Positions 1 to 10,872 are shown, counted from the stretch's first letter. The stretch is DNA of 64,000 bases from Acidovorax sp. DW039 (GCF_037101375.1 NZ_AP029019.1:3267001-3331000), one strand, 5' to 3'. Numbers and translations: made by a program. The notes: generated by a model not told the origin, from the sequence alone.

Positions 1-613
1 GGTTACCGGAGTTCGGGGGCACGTGCTTCAGGATGGTGTTGAACAGGGCCGACATGTCGGGGCCCCACTGCTCGCCTGGAGCGCCTTCTTCCAGAGAAGA
101 CCAGCCGTTGATACCCGAGGCGTACACCACGGGGAAGTCCAGCTGCTCATCCGTGGCACCCAGCTTGTCGAACAGGTCGAACGCTGCGTTCACGACCTTG
201 TCGGGGTTGGCACCGGGCTTGTCCACCTTGTTCACGACCAAGATGGGGCGCAGGCCCAGGGCCAGGGCCTTCTTGGTCACGAAACGCGTCTGGGGCATGG
301 GGCCTTCCTGCGCGTCGATCAACAGCACCACGCTGTCGACCATGGACAGGGCACGCTCCACCTCACCGCCAAAGTCCGCGTGACCGGGGGTGTCCACGAT
401 GTTGATGTGGGTGCCTTCCCAGCTCACGGCGCAGTTCTTGGCCAGGATGGTGATGCCGCGCTCTTTTTCGATGGCGTTGTTGTCCATCACGGTATCGACG
501 ACCTTTTCGTGGTCGGCAAAGGTGCCGGACTGGCGCAGCAGTTGGTCCACCATGGTCGTCTTGCCATGGTCAACGTGGGCGATGATCGCAATATTGCGGA
601 TTTGTTTGCTCAT
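1..613 (-). CDS. typA: Ribosome-associated GTPase TypA/BipA, N-terminal part (cut by window edge)
   Basis: TypA/BipA is a translational GTPase of the EF-G/LepA type that binds 70S ribosomes and acts in stress and cold adaptation and ribosome assembly. The 204 residues present are the GTPase domain. The P-loop AHVDHGKT is near residue 11, the switch II motif DTPGH near 74 and the NKVDKPGA specificity motif near 128. ATG at 613 is followed directly by the conserved [17 protein letters not shown] start. The C-terminal two thirds lies beyond base 1. Only 23 bases separate it from the truB stop, so it is probably the last visible gene of the rimP-nusA-infB-rbfA-truB operon. Confidence 0.95.
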   Translation of the reverse strand, partial: MSKQIRNIAIIAHVDHGKTTMVDQLLRQSGTFADHEKVVDTVMDNNAIEKERGITILAKNCAVSWEGTHINIVDTPGHADFGGEVERALSMVDSVVLLIDAQEGPMPQTRFVTKKALALGLRPILVVNKVDKPGANPDKVVNAAFDLFDKLGATDEQLDFPVVYASGINGWSSLEEGAPGEQWGPDMSALFNTILKHVPPNSGN

Positions 614-636
614 AGTGGTTCCAATCTGCCGCTCTT

Positions 637-1611
637 TCAGCCTGCGGCGTGCGTACTTTCCAAAATCTGTTGAATCTCCAGAGGGCTCAGGAGCCGGTCA
701 GGCACCAGTTCCCCACCCACGGTGTGGCCAACACCCAGCAGTGCGCGCGGCTTGTCGCCAAACACCGCCACCGCAGCCGCATCAGGCCAGGGGCCTCGTC
801 GCCGCATGCCCGAAAGGAATCGGCCTGCATTGTCGCTGTCGAGCGTGACAGTCGTATGCCCTGCAAGCAAGGACTGCACCGGCTCCAGGCAGCGCATGCG
901 CTCCGCCTCTTCCATGGCCTCCAGCTGCGCCAAAGTCACGCAGCGCTCCACGCCCAGGCCTCCGGTGTCGATACGCCGCAAAAACACCAGATGGGCTCCA
1001 GGTCCGAGCGCCGCGCCCACATCCTCACCCAGGGTACGGATGTAGGTTCCCTTGCTGCAGGTCACTATCATTCTGATAGCTGCCTGCGCTTGATCCGTCT
1101 GCTCCAGGGTCAATTTCAGTGCATGAATGACCACGTCACGCGCAGGTCGCTCCACCTCGATCCCAGCGCGTGCATATTCGTACAGCGCTTTGCCATCTTT
1201 CTTGAGGGCACTGTGCATGGGCGGCACCTGGCGGATAGGCCCGGTGAACTGCTGTTGCACCTGGGCAATGCGCTCCTGCGTCAGAGCCGCCAGATCCACA
1301 GGCCGCCGCTGCAGCACCTCGCCTTCCGCATCACCGGTGGACGTGGTCACCCCCAGCAATGCGACAGCTTCGTAGGTCTTGGGCGCTTCCAGCTGCAGCT
1401 GGCTGAACTTGGTCGCGGCACCAAAGCACAGGGGCAGTACGCCACTGGCCAAAGGGTCAAGGGTGCCGGTGTGCCCCGCTTTTTCAGCGCGCAACAACCA
1501 CTTCACTTTTTGCAAAGCGTCGTTGCTGGACAGGCCCAGCGGTTTGTCGAGCAACAGCACTCCGTGCACCGGGCGCCGCTGCACCCGGATGCGGGGAGCG
1601 CGTTCAGTCAT
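637..1611 (-). CDS. truB: tRNA pseudouridine(55) synthase TruB
   Basis: TruB converts U55 of the tRNA T-loop to pseudouridine and also acts as a tRNA-folding chaperone. The 324-residue protein shows the family motif [18 protein letters not shown] near residue 17. The catalytic segment [15 protein letters not shown] is near residue 46, with Asp at about 52. [13 protein letters not shown] is near residue 184. The ATG overlaps the rbfA stop as ATGA (1608-1611), the usual sign of translational coupling. The codons just before CSKGTY (about 1064-1094) match one arm of the dispersed family A repeat found elsewhere in the window, so a repeat arm has apparently been absorbed into the reading frame without breaking it. 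Confidence 0.97.
   Translation of the reverse strand: MTERAPRIRVQRRPVHGVLLLDKPLGLSSNDALQKVKWLLRAEKAGHTGTLDPLASGVLPLCFGAATKFSQLQLEAPKTYEAVALLGVTTSTGDAEGEVLQRRPVDLAALTQERIAQVQQQFTGPIRQVPPMHSALKKDGKALYEYARAGIEVERPARDVVIHALKLTLEQTDQAQAAIRMIVTCSKGTYIRTLGEDVGAALGPGAHLVFLRRIDTGGLGVERCVTLAQLEAMEEAERMRCLEPVQSLLAGHTTVTLDSDNAGRFLSGMRRRGPWPDAAAVAVFGDKPRALLGVGHTVGGELVPDRLLSPLEIQQILESTHAAG
1064..1094 (+). repeat. Family A dispersed repeat, partial copy inside truB
   Basis: The run actatcattctgatagctg followed by cctgcgcttgat is close to the left arm of the intergenic copies at 13664 and 33019. The matching right arm (aagcgct...agc) is absent. It encodes the residues just upstream of CSKGTY in TruB, read on the other strand. 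The match could mark insertion of a repeat arm into a tolerant loop or strand of the enzyme. Confidence 0.65.
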
Positions 1612-1988
1612 GGTGCGTCGTCGTCTTTTGAACGGGAAGCCACGGCACGCGCAATCAGGGCGTTCATGTCAGCCGCACGTTCGGTGGTGCGGTCAAACAC
1701 GAAATGCAGCGTAGGCACGGTGTGGATGTGCAACCGCTTGAACAAGCCATTGCGCAGGAAACCCGCCGCCTGATTGAGGGCGGCCTGGGTCTCCTCTGGG
1801 TCACCCACGAGCAGGCTGAAAAACACCTTGGCGTGGGCGTAGTCAGGCGTGACCTCCACGCCCTGCAGGGTGACCATGCCCACGCGCGGATCCTTCAGTT
1901 CGCGGGCGATCAGCTCCGTCAGATCGCGCTGGATCTGATCGGCCACCTTGAAGGAACGGTTAGGGGTGGAGGACTTCTTCGCTGCCAT
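1608..1988 (-). CDS. rbfA: 30S ribosome-binding factor RbfA
   Basis: RbfA is a single KH-domain protein that binds the immature 30S subunit and helps the 5' end of 16S rRNA mature. The 126 residues are the usual length. The family motif [43 protein letters not shown] begins at about residue 15 (shown in part: [20 protein letters not shown]). It lies between infB (24-base gap) and truB (ATGA overlap), the classical position. The start ATG at 1988 is supported by length and by the MAAKKS lead-in. Confidence 0.96.
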   Translation of the reverse strand: MAAKKSSTPNRSFKVADQIQRDLTELIARELKDPRVGMVTLQGVEVTPDYAHAKVFFSLLVGDPEETQAALNQAAGFLRNGLFKRLHIHTVPTLHFVFDRTTERAADMNALIARAVASRSKDDDAP

Positions 1989-2012
1989 GTCGTCGCTTTT
2001 GCATCGTCCGCA

Positions 2013-4898
2013 TTACAGCGTACGTGCGATCTCCTTGATCTCGAAGAACTCCAGCTGGTCGCCTTCCTTGATGTCGTTGTAGTTGCGCAGCTTGATACCG
2101 CACTCGAAGCCTTCCTTGACTTCCTTGACATCGTCCTTGAGGCGGCGCACCGATTCCACATCGCCGGTGTAGATGACGATGTTGTCGCGCAGCAGGCGGA
2201 ACTTGCAGTTGCGGGTGACCTGACCGGACGTGACGTAAGAACCCGCCACGGTACCGATCTTGGAGGCCACGAACACGGTGCGGATTTCGGCCGTACCGAT
2301 TTCTTCCTCGCGCTGCTCGGGGGCCAGCATGCCGGACATCGCTGCCTTCAACTCATCGACTGCGTCGTAAATGATGTTGTAGTAGTGGATGTCCACATCG
2401 TTGGACTCAGCCGTCTTGCGGGCACCGGTATCGGCACGCACGTTGAACCCGATGACGATGGCCTTGGAGGCAATCGCCAGGTTGATGTCGGACTCGCTGA
2501 TACCGCCCACGCCCGCGTACACCAGCTGCACACGGATCTCGTCGGTCGAGAGCTTGAGCAGTGAGGCTGCCAGCGCTTCCTGCGAGCCTTGCACGTCGGC
2601 CTTGATGATGATGGGCAGGGTCTTGACCTCGCCCGCAGTCATCTCGGAGAACACGTTTTCCAGCTTCGCAGCCTGCTGCTTGGCCAGCTTGGTGTTGCGG
2701 AACTTGCCTGCACGGTAGGTGGCGATTTCGCGGGCACGGCGCTCGTCGGCCAGCACCATGAACTCATCACCCGCCTGTGGCACGTCGGACAGACCCTGGA
2801 TTTCCACGGGAATGGAAGGACCTGCAGACTTGGCCACACGGCCGTTTTCGTCCAGCATCGCACGCACGCGGCCATAGGTCTGGCCGGCCAGCACAATGTC
2901 GCCCACCTTCAACGTACCGGACTGCACCAGCACCGTCGCCACCGGGCCGCGGCCCTTGTCGAGCTGGGCTTCGATCACCAGACCCTTGGCCATGGCGTCT
3001 ACCGGTGCCTTCAGTTCCAGCACTTCGGCCTGCAGCAGCACTTGCTCCAGCAGCTCGTCAATGCCCATGCCGGTCTTGGAGGAGACGGGCACAAAAGGCG
3101 AATCGCCGCCGTACTCTTCGGGCACGACCTCTTCGACCACCAGCTCCTGCTTGACGCGGTCGGGGTTGGCATCAGGCTTGTCTGCCTTGGTGATAGCTAC
3201 CACGATAGGAACACCCGCAGCCTTGGCGTGCTTGATGGCTTCCTTGGTCTGGGGCATCACGCCGTCATCCGCAGCCACCACCAGAATCACGATATCGGTT
3301 GCCTGGGCACCGCGGGCACGCATGGCCGTGAAGGCCTCGTGACCGGGGGTATCCAGGAACGAAACCATGCCGCGTGGAGTTTCCACGTGGTAGGCACCAA
3401 TGTGCTGGGTAATGCCACCGGCTTCGCCCGCTGCCACTTTGGCGCGGCGGATGTAGTCCAGCAGCGAGGTCTTGCCATGGTCTACGTGGCCCATGACGGT
3501 GACCACAGGAGCGCGAGGCAGAACCTCTGCATTTTGTTGACCCACTTCGTCGTCGGTGAAGGCTTCTGGGTCATCCAGGGCTGCCACCACGGCCTTGTGG
3601 CCCATTTCTTCCACCACGATCATGGCGGTGTCCTGGTCCAGAGGCTGGTTGATGGTGACCATCTGGCCCATCTTCATCAGCGACTTGATCACTTCAGATG
3701 CCTTGATGGACATCTTATGGGCCAGCTCTGCCACCGTGATGGTTTCTGGCACGTGCACTTCCAGCACGCGCGCTTCCACCGGTGCGGACTGCTGGTGGTC
3801 GTCACGCTGATCGCGGTCGTTGCCGCGGCGGCCACGCGGGCCACCACGCCAGTTGTTGCGTCCCACGCCGCCACTGCTGTCGCCGCGGGTCTTGATTTCC
3901 TTCTTCTTGGCCGTGTCATTGGCCCAGCTGGACGACAGCTTGGCCGACTTGACCTCCTTGCCACTGCCGGAACCGGGGGCGGAAGGTGCAGGTGCACCAG
4001 CGTTGCGTGGGCCTGTGCCGGTACCAACGGCAGGCTTGTGCAACGTGCCCTTCTTGGCATCGCCGGTTGCAGCAGGCTTTGCCGCTGGCTTGGGCTCCTC
4101 GGGCTTCTTGGCCACCATGACCGTTTTCTTGGGCGCAGCCATCATTGCGCGGATGGCTTCAGCTTCGGCCAGGGCCTTGCGGCGACGCTCTTCCAGGTCA
4201 CGGGCACGTGCAGCCTCTTCTTCGGCACGGGCCTTGGCTTCTGCAGCGGCCTTTTCGCGGGCTTCGGTCTGGGCAGCAGCACGGGCAGCCGCTTCAGCCT
4301 GCTGCTCGCGGGTGGCTTCCTGCTGTTGTGCAGAGGCCTGGGCCTTCTTGGCAGCCTCCTGGGCGGCGTAGGCAGCAGCGCGCTCTTCGGCTTCGCGCTC
4401 GCGGCGTTCACGTTCTTCACGTTCAGCACGTTTGGCGGCCAATTCGGCCTCCTGGCGACGGATCAGCTCGGCCTGATTGCGCGCCTCTTCCTCACGACGG
4501 ACCAACTCCTGGTCCTGTGCGGAAACAGGTTCGGGAGCCGATTGTAGAACGGCTGCTGCGGCGTTGGACTCTTCCTGCTCAGCGCCTTCGGCAGTTTCGT
4601 CGCGCTTGATGAAGGTGCGCTTCTTGCGCACTTCCACCTGGATCGTGCGTGCCTTGCCCGTGGCATCGGCTTGCTTGATCTCGCTGGTGGACTTCTTCAC
4701 CATGGTGATCTTCTTGCGGTCACCCGAAGCGGTACCGTGGCTGGCCTGCAGGTAGGCCAGCAGCTTTTGCTTGTCCGACTCGGTCAGTGGATCCGACACA
4801 GCATTCTTGCCCACGCCAGCAGCCTTGAGCTGGTCAAGCAGGGTTTCAGGCGATTTCTTGAGTTCGTTAGCGAACTCGGCGACAGTATTACTGGACAT
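2013..4898 (-). CDS. infB: Translation initiation factor IF-2
   Basis: IF-2 is the GTPase that places fMet-tRNA on the 30S subunit and promotes subunit joining. It has 961 residues, including a long N-terminal region. That region has a short IF2_N domain at about residues 1-55, then a highly charged, Ala/Glu/Arg-rich coiled-coil stretch at about 140-260, then a basic Gly/Arg-rich linker ([10 protein letters not shown]). A second IF2-associated domain precedes the G domain. The P-loop GHVDHGKT is near residue 473, DTPGHEAF and NKADKPDA-like [13 protein letters not shown] follow. Domains II to IV complete the C-terminus, which ends [12 protein letters not shown]. It sits 24 bases after nusA and before rbfA. 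Confidence 0.98.
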   Translation of the reverse strand: MSSNTVAEFANELKKSPETLLDQLKAAGVGKNAVSDPLTESDKQKLLAYLQASHGTASGDRKKITMVKKSTSEIKQADATGKARTIQVEVRKKRTFIKRDETAEGAEQEESNAAAAVLQSAPEPVSAQDQELVRREEEARNQAELIRRQEAELAAKRAEREERERREREAEERAAAYAAQEAAKKAQASAQQQEATREQQAEAAARAAAQTEAREKAAAEAKARAEEEAARARDLEERRRKALAEAEAIRAMMAAPKKTVMVAKKPEEPKPAAKPAATGDAKKGTLHKPAVGTGTGPRNAGAPAPSAPGSGSGKEVKSAKLSSSWANDTAKKKEIKTRGDSSGGVGRNNWRGGPRGRRGNDRDQRDDHQQSAPVEARVLEVHVPETITVAELAHKMSIKASEVIKSLMKMGQMVTINQPLDQDTAMIVVEEMGHKAVVAALDDPEAFTDDEVGQQNAEVLPRAPVVTVMGHVDHGKTSLLDYIRRAKVAAGEAGGITQHIGAYHVETPRGMVSFLDTPGHEAFTAMRARGAQATDIVILVVAADDGVMPQTKEAIKHAKAAGVPIVVAITKADKPDANPDRVKQELVVEEVVPEEYGGDSPFVPVSSKTGMGIDELLEQVLLQAEVLELKAPVDAMAKGLVIEAQLDKGRGPVATVLVQSGTLKVGDIVLAGQTYGRVRAMLDENGRVAKSAGPSIPVEIQGLSDVPQAGDEFMVLADERRAREIATYRAGKFRNTKLAKQQAAKLENVFSEMTAGEVKTLPIIIKADVQGSQEALAASLLKLSTDEIRVQLVYAGVGGISESDINLAIASKAIVIGFNVRADTGARKTAESNDVDIHYYNIIYDAVDELKAAMSGMLAPEQREEEIGTAEIRTVFVASKIGTVAGSYVTSGQVTRNCKFRLLRDNIVIYTGDVESVRRLKDDVKEVKEGFECGIKLRNYNDIKEGDQLEFFEIKEIARTL

Positions 4899-4922
4899 AT
4901 TTGGTTCGTGCCTCCCTGACCT

Positions 4923-6410
4923 TTACTCTTGCCCTGCCGCGAACCAGTGTTCGCGGGCCTTCATGATCAAGGCCTTGGCTTCCTCTGCGGACTGTCCGGT
5001 CAGGTCGGTCAGCTCATCAATGGCCAGATCGGCCAGGTCGTCACGTGTATGCACACCGCCTTCTGCCAGCTTGGCAATCAGGTCGGGGGTCATGCCTTCA
5101 AGGTCGCGCAGGTCTTGAGAGACTTCTTCCACGCTTTCCTCACGGGCGATTTCCATGGTCAGCAGCGCGTCCTTGGCACGGGCGCGCAGCTCATTCACGG
5201 TATCTTCGTCAAACGCTTCAATCTCCAGCATTTCCTGCAGTGGCACATAGGCCACCTCTTCCAGGCTGGAGAAGCCTTCGGAGATCAGGATGTCGGCGAT
5301 TTCCTCGTCCACATCCAGCTTTTCCATGAACAGGCGGCGTGCAGCGTCTGACTCGTTGGCTTGCTTCTGGGCGGATTCAGCCGCATCCATGATGTTGATC
5401 TTCCACCCCGTGAGGTCGGAAGCCAGACGCACGTTCTGGCCACCACGGCCAATTGCAATGGCCAGGTTTTCTTCATCAACTACCACATCCATGGCGTGCT
5501 TTTCTTCGTCCACCACGATGGACGAGACATTGGCAGGTGCCAGGGCGCCAATCACGAACTGGGCCGGGTCTTCAGACCACAGCACGATATCAACACGCTC
5601 GCCAGCGAGTTCGTTGGTTACCGCGTTCACACGGGTGCCGCGTACACCGACGCAGGTGCCGATGGGGTCCACGCGCTTGTCATGGCTCAACACGGCAATC
5701 TTGGCACGCGAGCCAGGATCACGGGCGCAGCTCTTGATCTCCAGCAGGCCTTGCTCGATTTCAGGCACTTCCTGGCGGAAGAGCTCGATCATGAACTCGG
5801 GGGCCGAGCGGGACAGGATGATGGGAGCGCCGCGCAAGGTCAGGTCCACTTCCATGATCATGGCGCGCACACGGTCGCCACTGCGGAGGTTTTCCTTCGG
5901 GATCATTTCGCTGCGGCGCAGACGGCCTTCCACGCGACCGGATTCGACAATGATGTCACCCTTGTCCATGCGCTTGACCGTGCCGGTGAAGATCTTTTCG
6001 CCACGCGACATGAAGTCATTGAGCAGCATTTCGCGCTCGGCATCGCGGATTTTCTGCAGGATGACCTGCTTGGCCGCCATGGCACCGATACGGCCGATAG
6101 GCACAGACTCGACACCCTCTTCGATGTACTCACCAACCTCGATCTCGGGCACGCGCTCGCGGGCATCCATCAGCAGTTCTTCGGCGTCGGGATTCTGCAG
6201 ACCGGCGTCATCGGGCACCACCAGCCAGCGGCGGAAAGTCTCGTAGTTGCCGCTGTCACGATCGATGGACACACGGATATCCACTTCGCCCGGATACAGC
6301 TTCTTGGTAGCCTGGGCCAGGGCCGATTCCACCGCGCCCAAGACCACGTCACGCTCCACGTTCTTCTCGCGCGAAATGGCCTCAACCAACATCAACAATT
6401 CGCGATTCAT
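4923..6410 (-). CDS. nusA: Transcription termination/antitermination factor NusA
   Basis: NusA binds RNA polymerase and nascent RNA, and controls pausing, intrinsic termination and antitermination. The 495 residues carry the N-terminal polymerase-binding domain ([18 protein letters not shown]), an S1 domain at about 135-200, and KH1/KH2 with [16 protein letters not shown] and [18 protein letters not shown]. Two acidic C-terminal helix-hairpin repeats (AR1, AR2; [20 protein letters not shown]...) follow, as in E. coli, so it is full length. It lies between rimP and infB. NusA is known to regulate its own operon in E. coli, which is relevant to the hairpin in this operon's leader. Confidence 0.98.
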   Translation of the reverse strand: MNRELLMLVEAISREKNVERDVVLGAVESALAQATKKLYPGEVDIRVSIDRDSGNYETFRRWLVVPDDAGLQNPDAEELLMDARERVPEIEVGEYIEEGVESVPIGRIGAMAAKQVILQKIRDAEREMLLNDFMSRGEKIFTGTVKRMDKGDIIVESGRVEGRLRRSEMIPKENLRSGDRVRAMIMEVDLTLRGAPIILSRSAPEFMIELFRQEVPEIEQGLLEIKSCARDPGSRAKIAVLSHDKRVDPIGTCVGVRGTRVNAVTNELAGERVDIVLWSEDPAQFVIGALAPANVSSIVVDEEKHAMDVVVDEENLAIAIGRGGQNVRLASDLTGWKINIMDAAESAQKQANESDAARRLFMEKLDVDEEIADILISEGFSSLEEVAYVPLQEMLEIEAFDEDTVNELRARAKDALLTMEIAREESVEEVSQDLRDLEGMTPDLIAKLAEGGVHTRDDLADLAIDELTDLTGQSAEEAKALIMKAREHWFAAGQE

Positions 6411-6490
6411 GCGACGACTCTCCTATTTCAATCACCCGAAGATGCTGGTCACGCGGTGCAACCTGCCATCCCATATTTCTTGTGTGCGAC

Positions 6491-7084
6491 TCAGGCGGGA
6501 TCCTGCCCCGCCTTGTTGGCTCGCCCCTTGAAGTCAACGATGGGCGCCAGGCGCGCATCGCGCAACTCATCCAGAGTGAAGCCCAACGCCTGCAAAGGCG
6601 CGGGAGCGCGCTTTTTGCTGACCTTCTGGCCTGGCTTGACTGCGGGCTCATCCCGCCAGACGATCTGCCAGCCACCAGCTTCGGCCCGCTCCAGCGTGCC
6701 GCGAAATTTTTTGCGATTGGCGCTGACCTGACCGGCCGCTGCCGCGCCCATGGGCGCCTTCAAGGTGATGTCGATGACCGAGCCTTCGAAGCGCACAAAG
6801 TCCTGCTCGTGCCGCAAGGGGCGGTCAATGCCTGGGGATGACACTTCCAGGCGCTTGTATTCGACGCCATCGACTTCCAGCGCAAATTGCAGCTGGCGGG
6901 TGACTTTTTCGCAGTCTTCCACGGTGACAAACTGCTCGAGCAGGGGGGCGGGCGCGTCAGCGGCGGGCGCCACCCAGGGCAAATCAATGGTGATGCGCAA
7001 AAGGCCACCGGCAGAGCGTTCAATCTCTACCAGGTCATAGCCCAGACCGATCACAGTTTGTTCAACGACTTGCTGCAGTGCCAC
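6491..7084 (-). CDS. rimP: Ribosome maturation factor RimP
   Basis: RimP is needed for 30S maturation and binds near ribosomal protein S12. The 197-residue protein has the N-terminal domain with GYDLVEIERS and the conserved VSSPGIDRPLRHEQDFVRF segment near residue 80, followed by an SH3-like C-terminal domain. The predicted start is GTG at 7084 (VALQQVVEQTV); no better ATG or clear Shine-Dalgarno was seen. It is the first gene of the operon, 80 bases before nusA. The C-terminal tail is longer than in E. coli and rich in Lys/Ala. Confidence 0.95.
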   Translation of the reverse strand: MALQQVVEQTVIGLGYDLVEIERSAGGLLRITIDLPWVAPAADAPAPLLEQFVTVEDCEKVTRQLQFALEVDGVEYKRLEVSSPGIDRPLRHEQDFVRFEGSVIDITLKAPMGAAAAGQVSANRKKFRGTLERAEAGGWQIVWRDEPAVKPGQKVSKKRAPAPLQALGFTLDELRDARLAPIVDFKGRANKAGQDPA

Positions 7085-7174
7085 GTGTTCAGTTCAATCC
7101 CGGGAAAAACAAAAAACCCGATAACCCCCAGAAGACCACCCTCTGACAGCTTCGAGCTCCAAAACCAAACGACC

Positions 7175-7205
7175 AAAAAAAACGGGCGGTTGGTACCCGC
7201 CCGTT
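7175..7205 (-). terminator. Intrinsic-terminator-like hairpin in the rimP operon leader
   Basis: On the minus strand a 9-bp perfect stem (AACGGGCGG / CCGCCCGTT, 7-base loop GTACCAA) is followed by a run of about eight T, counting the last two stem bases. An outer GACC/GGTC pairing can extend it. It lies between the helicase stop (7296) and the rimP start (7084). It could end helicase transcripts, act as an attenuator for the operon, or both. Confidence 0.75.
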
Positions 7206-7221
7206 TGGTCGTGAGAACTGT

Positions 7222-7250
7222 ATTGTACTCTTTAACGCATTGATTTGCAA
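7222..7250 (-). promoter_or_regulatory. Candidate sigma70 promoter of the rimP-nusA-infB operon
   Basis: Minus-strand TTGCAA (7250-7245), a 17-base spacer and TACAAT (7227-7222) give a strong match to the sigma70 consensus. Transcription would begin near 7215, only about ten bases before the terminator-like stem at 7205-7181. Confidence 0.6.
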
Positions 7251-7295
7251 TGGGCAAGTCCTGCAGCGCGTTATGGCTGCAACGCAAGTGACACA

Positions 7296-10200
7296 TCACT
7301 CAAGTGCGCCCAAGGGCAGTAAAAGCTCCTGCAGGTCCGCCTCTGTCAACAAAGCCTCGCGGCGGGTGGCGTCCGCCCCGTAGACCGAGGCGGCCAGTTG
7401 CGCCTTGCGCTCTTGCAGGGCCAGGATACGCTCTTCAATCGTGCCCTGCGCCACCATTTTGACCACCCACACGCTCTGCATCTGGCCGATGCGGTGGGCG
7501 CGGTCTGTGGCCTGCGCCTCTGCAGCGGGGTTCCACCAGGGGTCGTAGTGGATCACCGTGTCGGCCTGGGGCAGGTTCAGCCCCACCCCTCCCGCCTTCA
7601 GGCTGATGAGAAACAACGGCACCTCGCCGCGGGTAAAGCGGCCAATGATTTCTTCGCGCTTTTGGCTCTGCCCCGTTAGCTTGACCCAGGTCAAGCCTCT
7701 GGCTTTCAGCTCTGCCTCGATCAGCCCCAGCATGCTGGTGAACTGCGAAAACACCAGCACCCGCCGCCCCTCGGCAAGCATTTCGGGCAGTAACTCCATC
7801 AACTGGGCCAGCTTGGCGGATTCTTGTACCTGCCGGGCGGCTTCCAATGGCACCAGATGGGGATCGCAACACACCTGCCTCAGCTTGAGCAGCGCATCCA
7901 GAATGGTGATGTGGGACTTGGCTAGCCCCCTGGAACTCAAGGCCTCGCGCACCGCCTTCTCGGTGCCCAGACGAATGGTTTCGTACAGATCCGCCTGCGC
8001 ACCGGTCAGCTCCACCCGCATCACGGTCTCCACCTTGGGTGGCAGTTCTGCCGCCACCAGGTCCTTGGTCCGCCGCAGCATGAAAGGTGCAATGCGTGCC
8101 CGCAACTGGGCCAGGCGGCCGCTGTCGCCCTGTTTTTCAATCGGATGGCGGAACAGTTCGCGAAAACGCTGCTGGCTGCCCAGAAATCCGGGCATCAAAA
8201 AATGGAACAAGCTCCAGATTTCGCCCAGGTGGTTTTCCATGGGGGTGCCTGACAGACACAGCCGGTGCCGCGCCTGCAGGCTCGATACCACCTGAGCCGC
8301 GTTGGTGCTGGCGTTCTTGATGTTCTGCGCTTCGTCCAGCACCACCAGATGCCAGGGCTCCTGCAGCCAGCGCTCCCGGTCGCGCTGCAGCAGTGAATAA
8401 GGGGCAATCACCAGATCGTGTGCGCCCACCGATGCTTCGTGGTCGTGCCGGTCCTTGCCGTGCAGCACCAGGGTGCGCAGCCCTGGGCAAAACCGCTGCG
8501 CCTCGCTGTGCCAGTTGCCCATCAGGCTGACGGGCGCAATGACCAGCGCGGGAGCCGTGAGGCGGCCTGCATCTTTTTCGACCTGGATGTGCACCAGTGT
8601 CTGCAGCGTTTTACCCAGCCCCATGTCGTCTGCCAGGATGCCCCCCAGACCATGGGCGCGCAAAAACTGCAGCCAGTTCAGGCCTTGCTGCTGATAAGGG
8701 CGCAGCGCGGCCTGCACGCTGGCAGGCACGGGCACATCGGTCATGGGCACGCTGCCGTTCAGCACTCCCAGCAAATTCCGCAATGTTTCCAGCCCGCTCC
8801 ATGCCACGCCCTCGCCCAGCGCGGCGCTGGCACGCAAGGCCTCCATGCGCGACAAGCGCAGGCTGCCCTGTGCGAAGTCGCCACGGCGCTCTCCGGCCAG
8901 TTCCAGCAAAGCGGCCAGCCAGGGACGCAGGGGCCCGGTGGGCAGGCGGATAAACCCGTCCCCGGCATCGCCCTCAGCGCCGCCCCGTGGCACATACACA
9001 TAGGGCGGCAACTGGGGCTGGCCTGTTGCAGGGTCCAGCGGCTGCTGGGCGGCCTGGGCTATCAGGTCGGGCAGCCAGGGCAGCACGTTGTGGCGCTGGC
9101 CGTCCACCTCCACGCCCAGCGACAGCGAAAACCAGGGTGATACCTCCCCATCTGCTGTGTCCGCAGCCATCGCGCTGCCGGGCGCGACCGCCAAGCGGGG
9201 AACCGGCTGATCTGCCCCCCCATCGCCCAGCGGACCATTGGCCGCTGCAGCAGCACTGCCTGCCGCAGACCAATCGACAGTGACCGCCTGCCCATGGGCC
9301 ACCCAGCCCTGCAGCGACGGGGCCTGGGTAACCTCAAACCCCAGTGCGCTGAACACCGCAAAGCCGTCATCCGCCCATTGCAGCCACGGCTGCTGCGATT
9401 GCCCACCGGACAGGCCAAACCGACCATCGTCAGTGGCCAGCAAACCCAGGCGGGACAAAGCCTCTACCGCCGCCAGCTCGGCCCGCATGTCGCGTTGCAG
9501 CAGCACACGCGTACCCTGACCCGAGTCTTCAGCCTCCACCACCACGGCAGCGCCCTGCCCCGGCCACCAGCCGCGGCAGCCCTGGTAATTGAAGGTGAGG
9601 CGCGCAGCCAGCAGCCCCCGTTGCATGCGCTCTGCCGCAGGCACCCGGTCCAGATGCAGGCAAGGCTGGGGCACCACCCCGTCAATGCGGGCCAGTGCCT
9701 GGACCACCGGGGGCAAGGGCACGCCAGGCAGGCTGCGGACCAGCTCGTCCTGGTGTTTTTGCAGGGCAGAAACCTTGAGCGCAGGGGCCTTGAGCAACAC
9801 CTCCAGCTGGGCCGGACTGAGGGGGCCAATGTCCACAGGCCCGCACGCGCCCTGCTCCACATCCACAAACAAGGGCGGGCTGTTGTGGCACAGGGTTCCC
9901 GTGCCGCCCGCCAATGTGGCACGCAGCTGCCATGCGGGCTCATCTACCAGCGCCCCGGCAGGTGCCGGTACTTCGTGCCACTGCCATTGCAGGGGGCGGG
10001 CCGCGCCCCATTGCATCGGCTCACCCACCGTGCTTCCACCGGCATCCGCAAAAAGACGGCCTGTGGAGGCGGCCTGCTGCAGAGCAAGCACGCCCACCGG
10101 GCCTTCCAGCACGGCACAGGGGGCGCCACTGTAGGCCGAGTAATAGGTCTGGCTGCGCGGCATGGCGCGCAGCAGTTGCAGCACTTCGCGGTCGGTATCG

Positions 10201-10862
10201 CTGGCCTGGTCATACACCGCCTGCCCTCTGGCTGGCTGGGTGCGCACCTGCTTGGGTTTGGCCCACCCGCCCGTGACCTTGGGATACGAGACCACAGCCT
10301 CCAGCTGCAATTGCGGCGGCTGGCGCAAGGCCCCCACCACAGACACCAAGTACAGATACTGTTCCGGCCGCACTGCAGGGTCTACCGGTGTGGTCCGCCC
10401 CTCCCCTCCCGCCGCATCCAGGGCCTGAAGCCAGTTGATGAGCTGTGCCTGGGCTTCGGCCTGCTGCACGGCGGCCATACGCTCGCGCACCGAATGAGAA
10501 GCCACTGCGGCGCTGGGCTTGCGCGGGGCGCTGGCGGCACGCACCTGCTCACTGACAGGCAGGCGCGCGGCTTTCAGCATAAGGGCCACGGCATGCTTGC
10601 ACTGGCGGCCCACCGGGCACTCGCAGGTTCCCCGCCAGTAGTCCACCTGGCCATCGGGCATCACCGCCATGGTGACGGCAACGGCATAAGGGGGCTGCTG
10701 AGCCCCATGCACAACGCCCTGCAGATGCCAGCCTTCTTCCACCGCCTGCAACTGCGGCATGCCCACGGTGCCCTGGGCCAGCAATGCCTTGCCCCGCATC
10801 CAGGGGCCGTCCTCGCACAGGGCGTGCAAGGATTCGGGGTCGAACCAGAAGGTTTCTGACAT
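7296..10862 (-). CDS. SWIM zinc finger SNF2-type DEAD/DEAH helicase
   Basis: A 1188-residue bacterial SNF2/RapA-like ATPase expected to remodel DNA-protein or RNA polymerase complexes. Its exact role is not known. A SWIM zinc finger is at residues 80-90 (C-x-C-x5-C-x-H, read as CECPVGRQCKH). A long middle region of unassigned fold follows. The helicase core has Walker A DDMGLGKT near residue 743, the DEAQ box (LDEAQNIKN) near 843, SGTPMENHLGEIWSLF, and the C-terminal lobe with SQFTSMLGLIE, SLKAGGVGLNL and the arginine-finger motif TDRAHRIGQ. All motifs look intact. It is on the minus strand after a thioredoxin-like gene, with a family A repeat in the gap, and may be monocistronic. Confidence 0.93.
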   Translation of the reverse strand: MSETFWFDPESLHALCEDGPWMRGKALLAQGTVGMPQLQAVEEGWHLQGVVHGAQQPPYAVAVTMAVMPDGQVDYWRGTCECPVGRQCKHAVALMLKAARLPVSEQVRAASAPRKPSAAVASHSVRERMAAVQQAEAQAQLINWLQALDAAGGEGRTTPVDPAVRPEQYLYLVSVVGALRQPPQLQLEAVVSYPKVTGGWAKPKQVRTQPARGQAVYDQASDTDREVLQLLRAMPRSQTYYSAYSGAPCAVLEGPVGVLALQQAASTGRLFADAGGSTVGEPMQWGAARPLQWQWHEVPAPAGALVDEPAWQLRATLAGGTGTLCHNSPPLFVDVEQGACGPVDIGPLSPAQLEVLLKAPALKVSALQKHQDELVRSLPGVPLPPVVQALARIDGVVPQPCLHLDRVPAAERMQRGLLAARLTFNYQGCRGWWPGQGAAVVVEAEDSGQGTRVLLQRDMRAELAAVEALSRLGLLATDDGRFGLSGGQSQQPWLQWADDGFAVFSALGFEVTQAPSLQGWVAHGQAVTVDWSAAGSAAAAANGPLGDGGADQPVPRLAVAPGSAMAADTADGEVSPWFSLSLGVEVDGQRHNVLPWLPDLIAQAAQQPLDPATGQPQLPPYVYVPRGGAEGDAGDGFIRLPTGPLRPWLAALLELAGERRGDFAQGSLRLSRMEALRASAALGEGVAWSGLETLRNLLGVLNGSVPMTDVPVPASVQAALRPYQQQGLNWLQFLRAHGLGGILADDMGLGKTLQTLVHIQVEKDAGRLTAPALVIAPVSLMGNWHSEAQRFCPGLRTLVLHGKDRHDHEASVGAHDLVIAPYSLLQRDRERWLQEPWHLVVLDEAQNIKNASTNAAQVVSSLQARHRLCLSGTPMENHLGEIWSLFHFLMPGFLGSQQRFRELFRHPIEKQGDSGRLAQLRARIAPFMLRRTKDLVAAELPPKVETVMRVELTGAQADLYETIRLGTEKAVREALSSRGLAKSHITILDALLKLRQVCCDPHLVPLEAARQVQESAKLAQLMELLPEMLAEGRRVLVFSQFTSMLGLIEAELKARGLTWVKLTGQSQKREEIIGRFTRGEVPLFLISLKAGGVGLNLPQADTVIHYDPWWNPAAEAQATDRAHRIGQMQSVWVVKMVAQGTIEERILALQERKAQLAASVYGADATRREALLTEADLQELLLPLGALE

Positions 10863-10872
10863 CAGGGTTAAA

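Noticed and set aside
2589..4547. 652-residue open frame on the plus strand
   Set aside because: Antisense shadow of infB with His/Gly-rich, low-complexity translation and no domain.
7051..7299. 82-residue minus-strand frame between helicase and rimP
   Set aside because: It spans the promoter and terminator hairpin and has no ribosome site or family.
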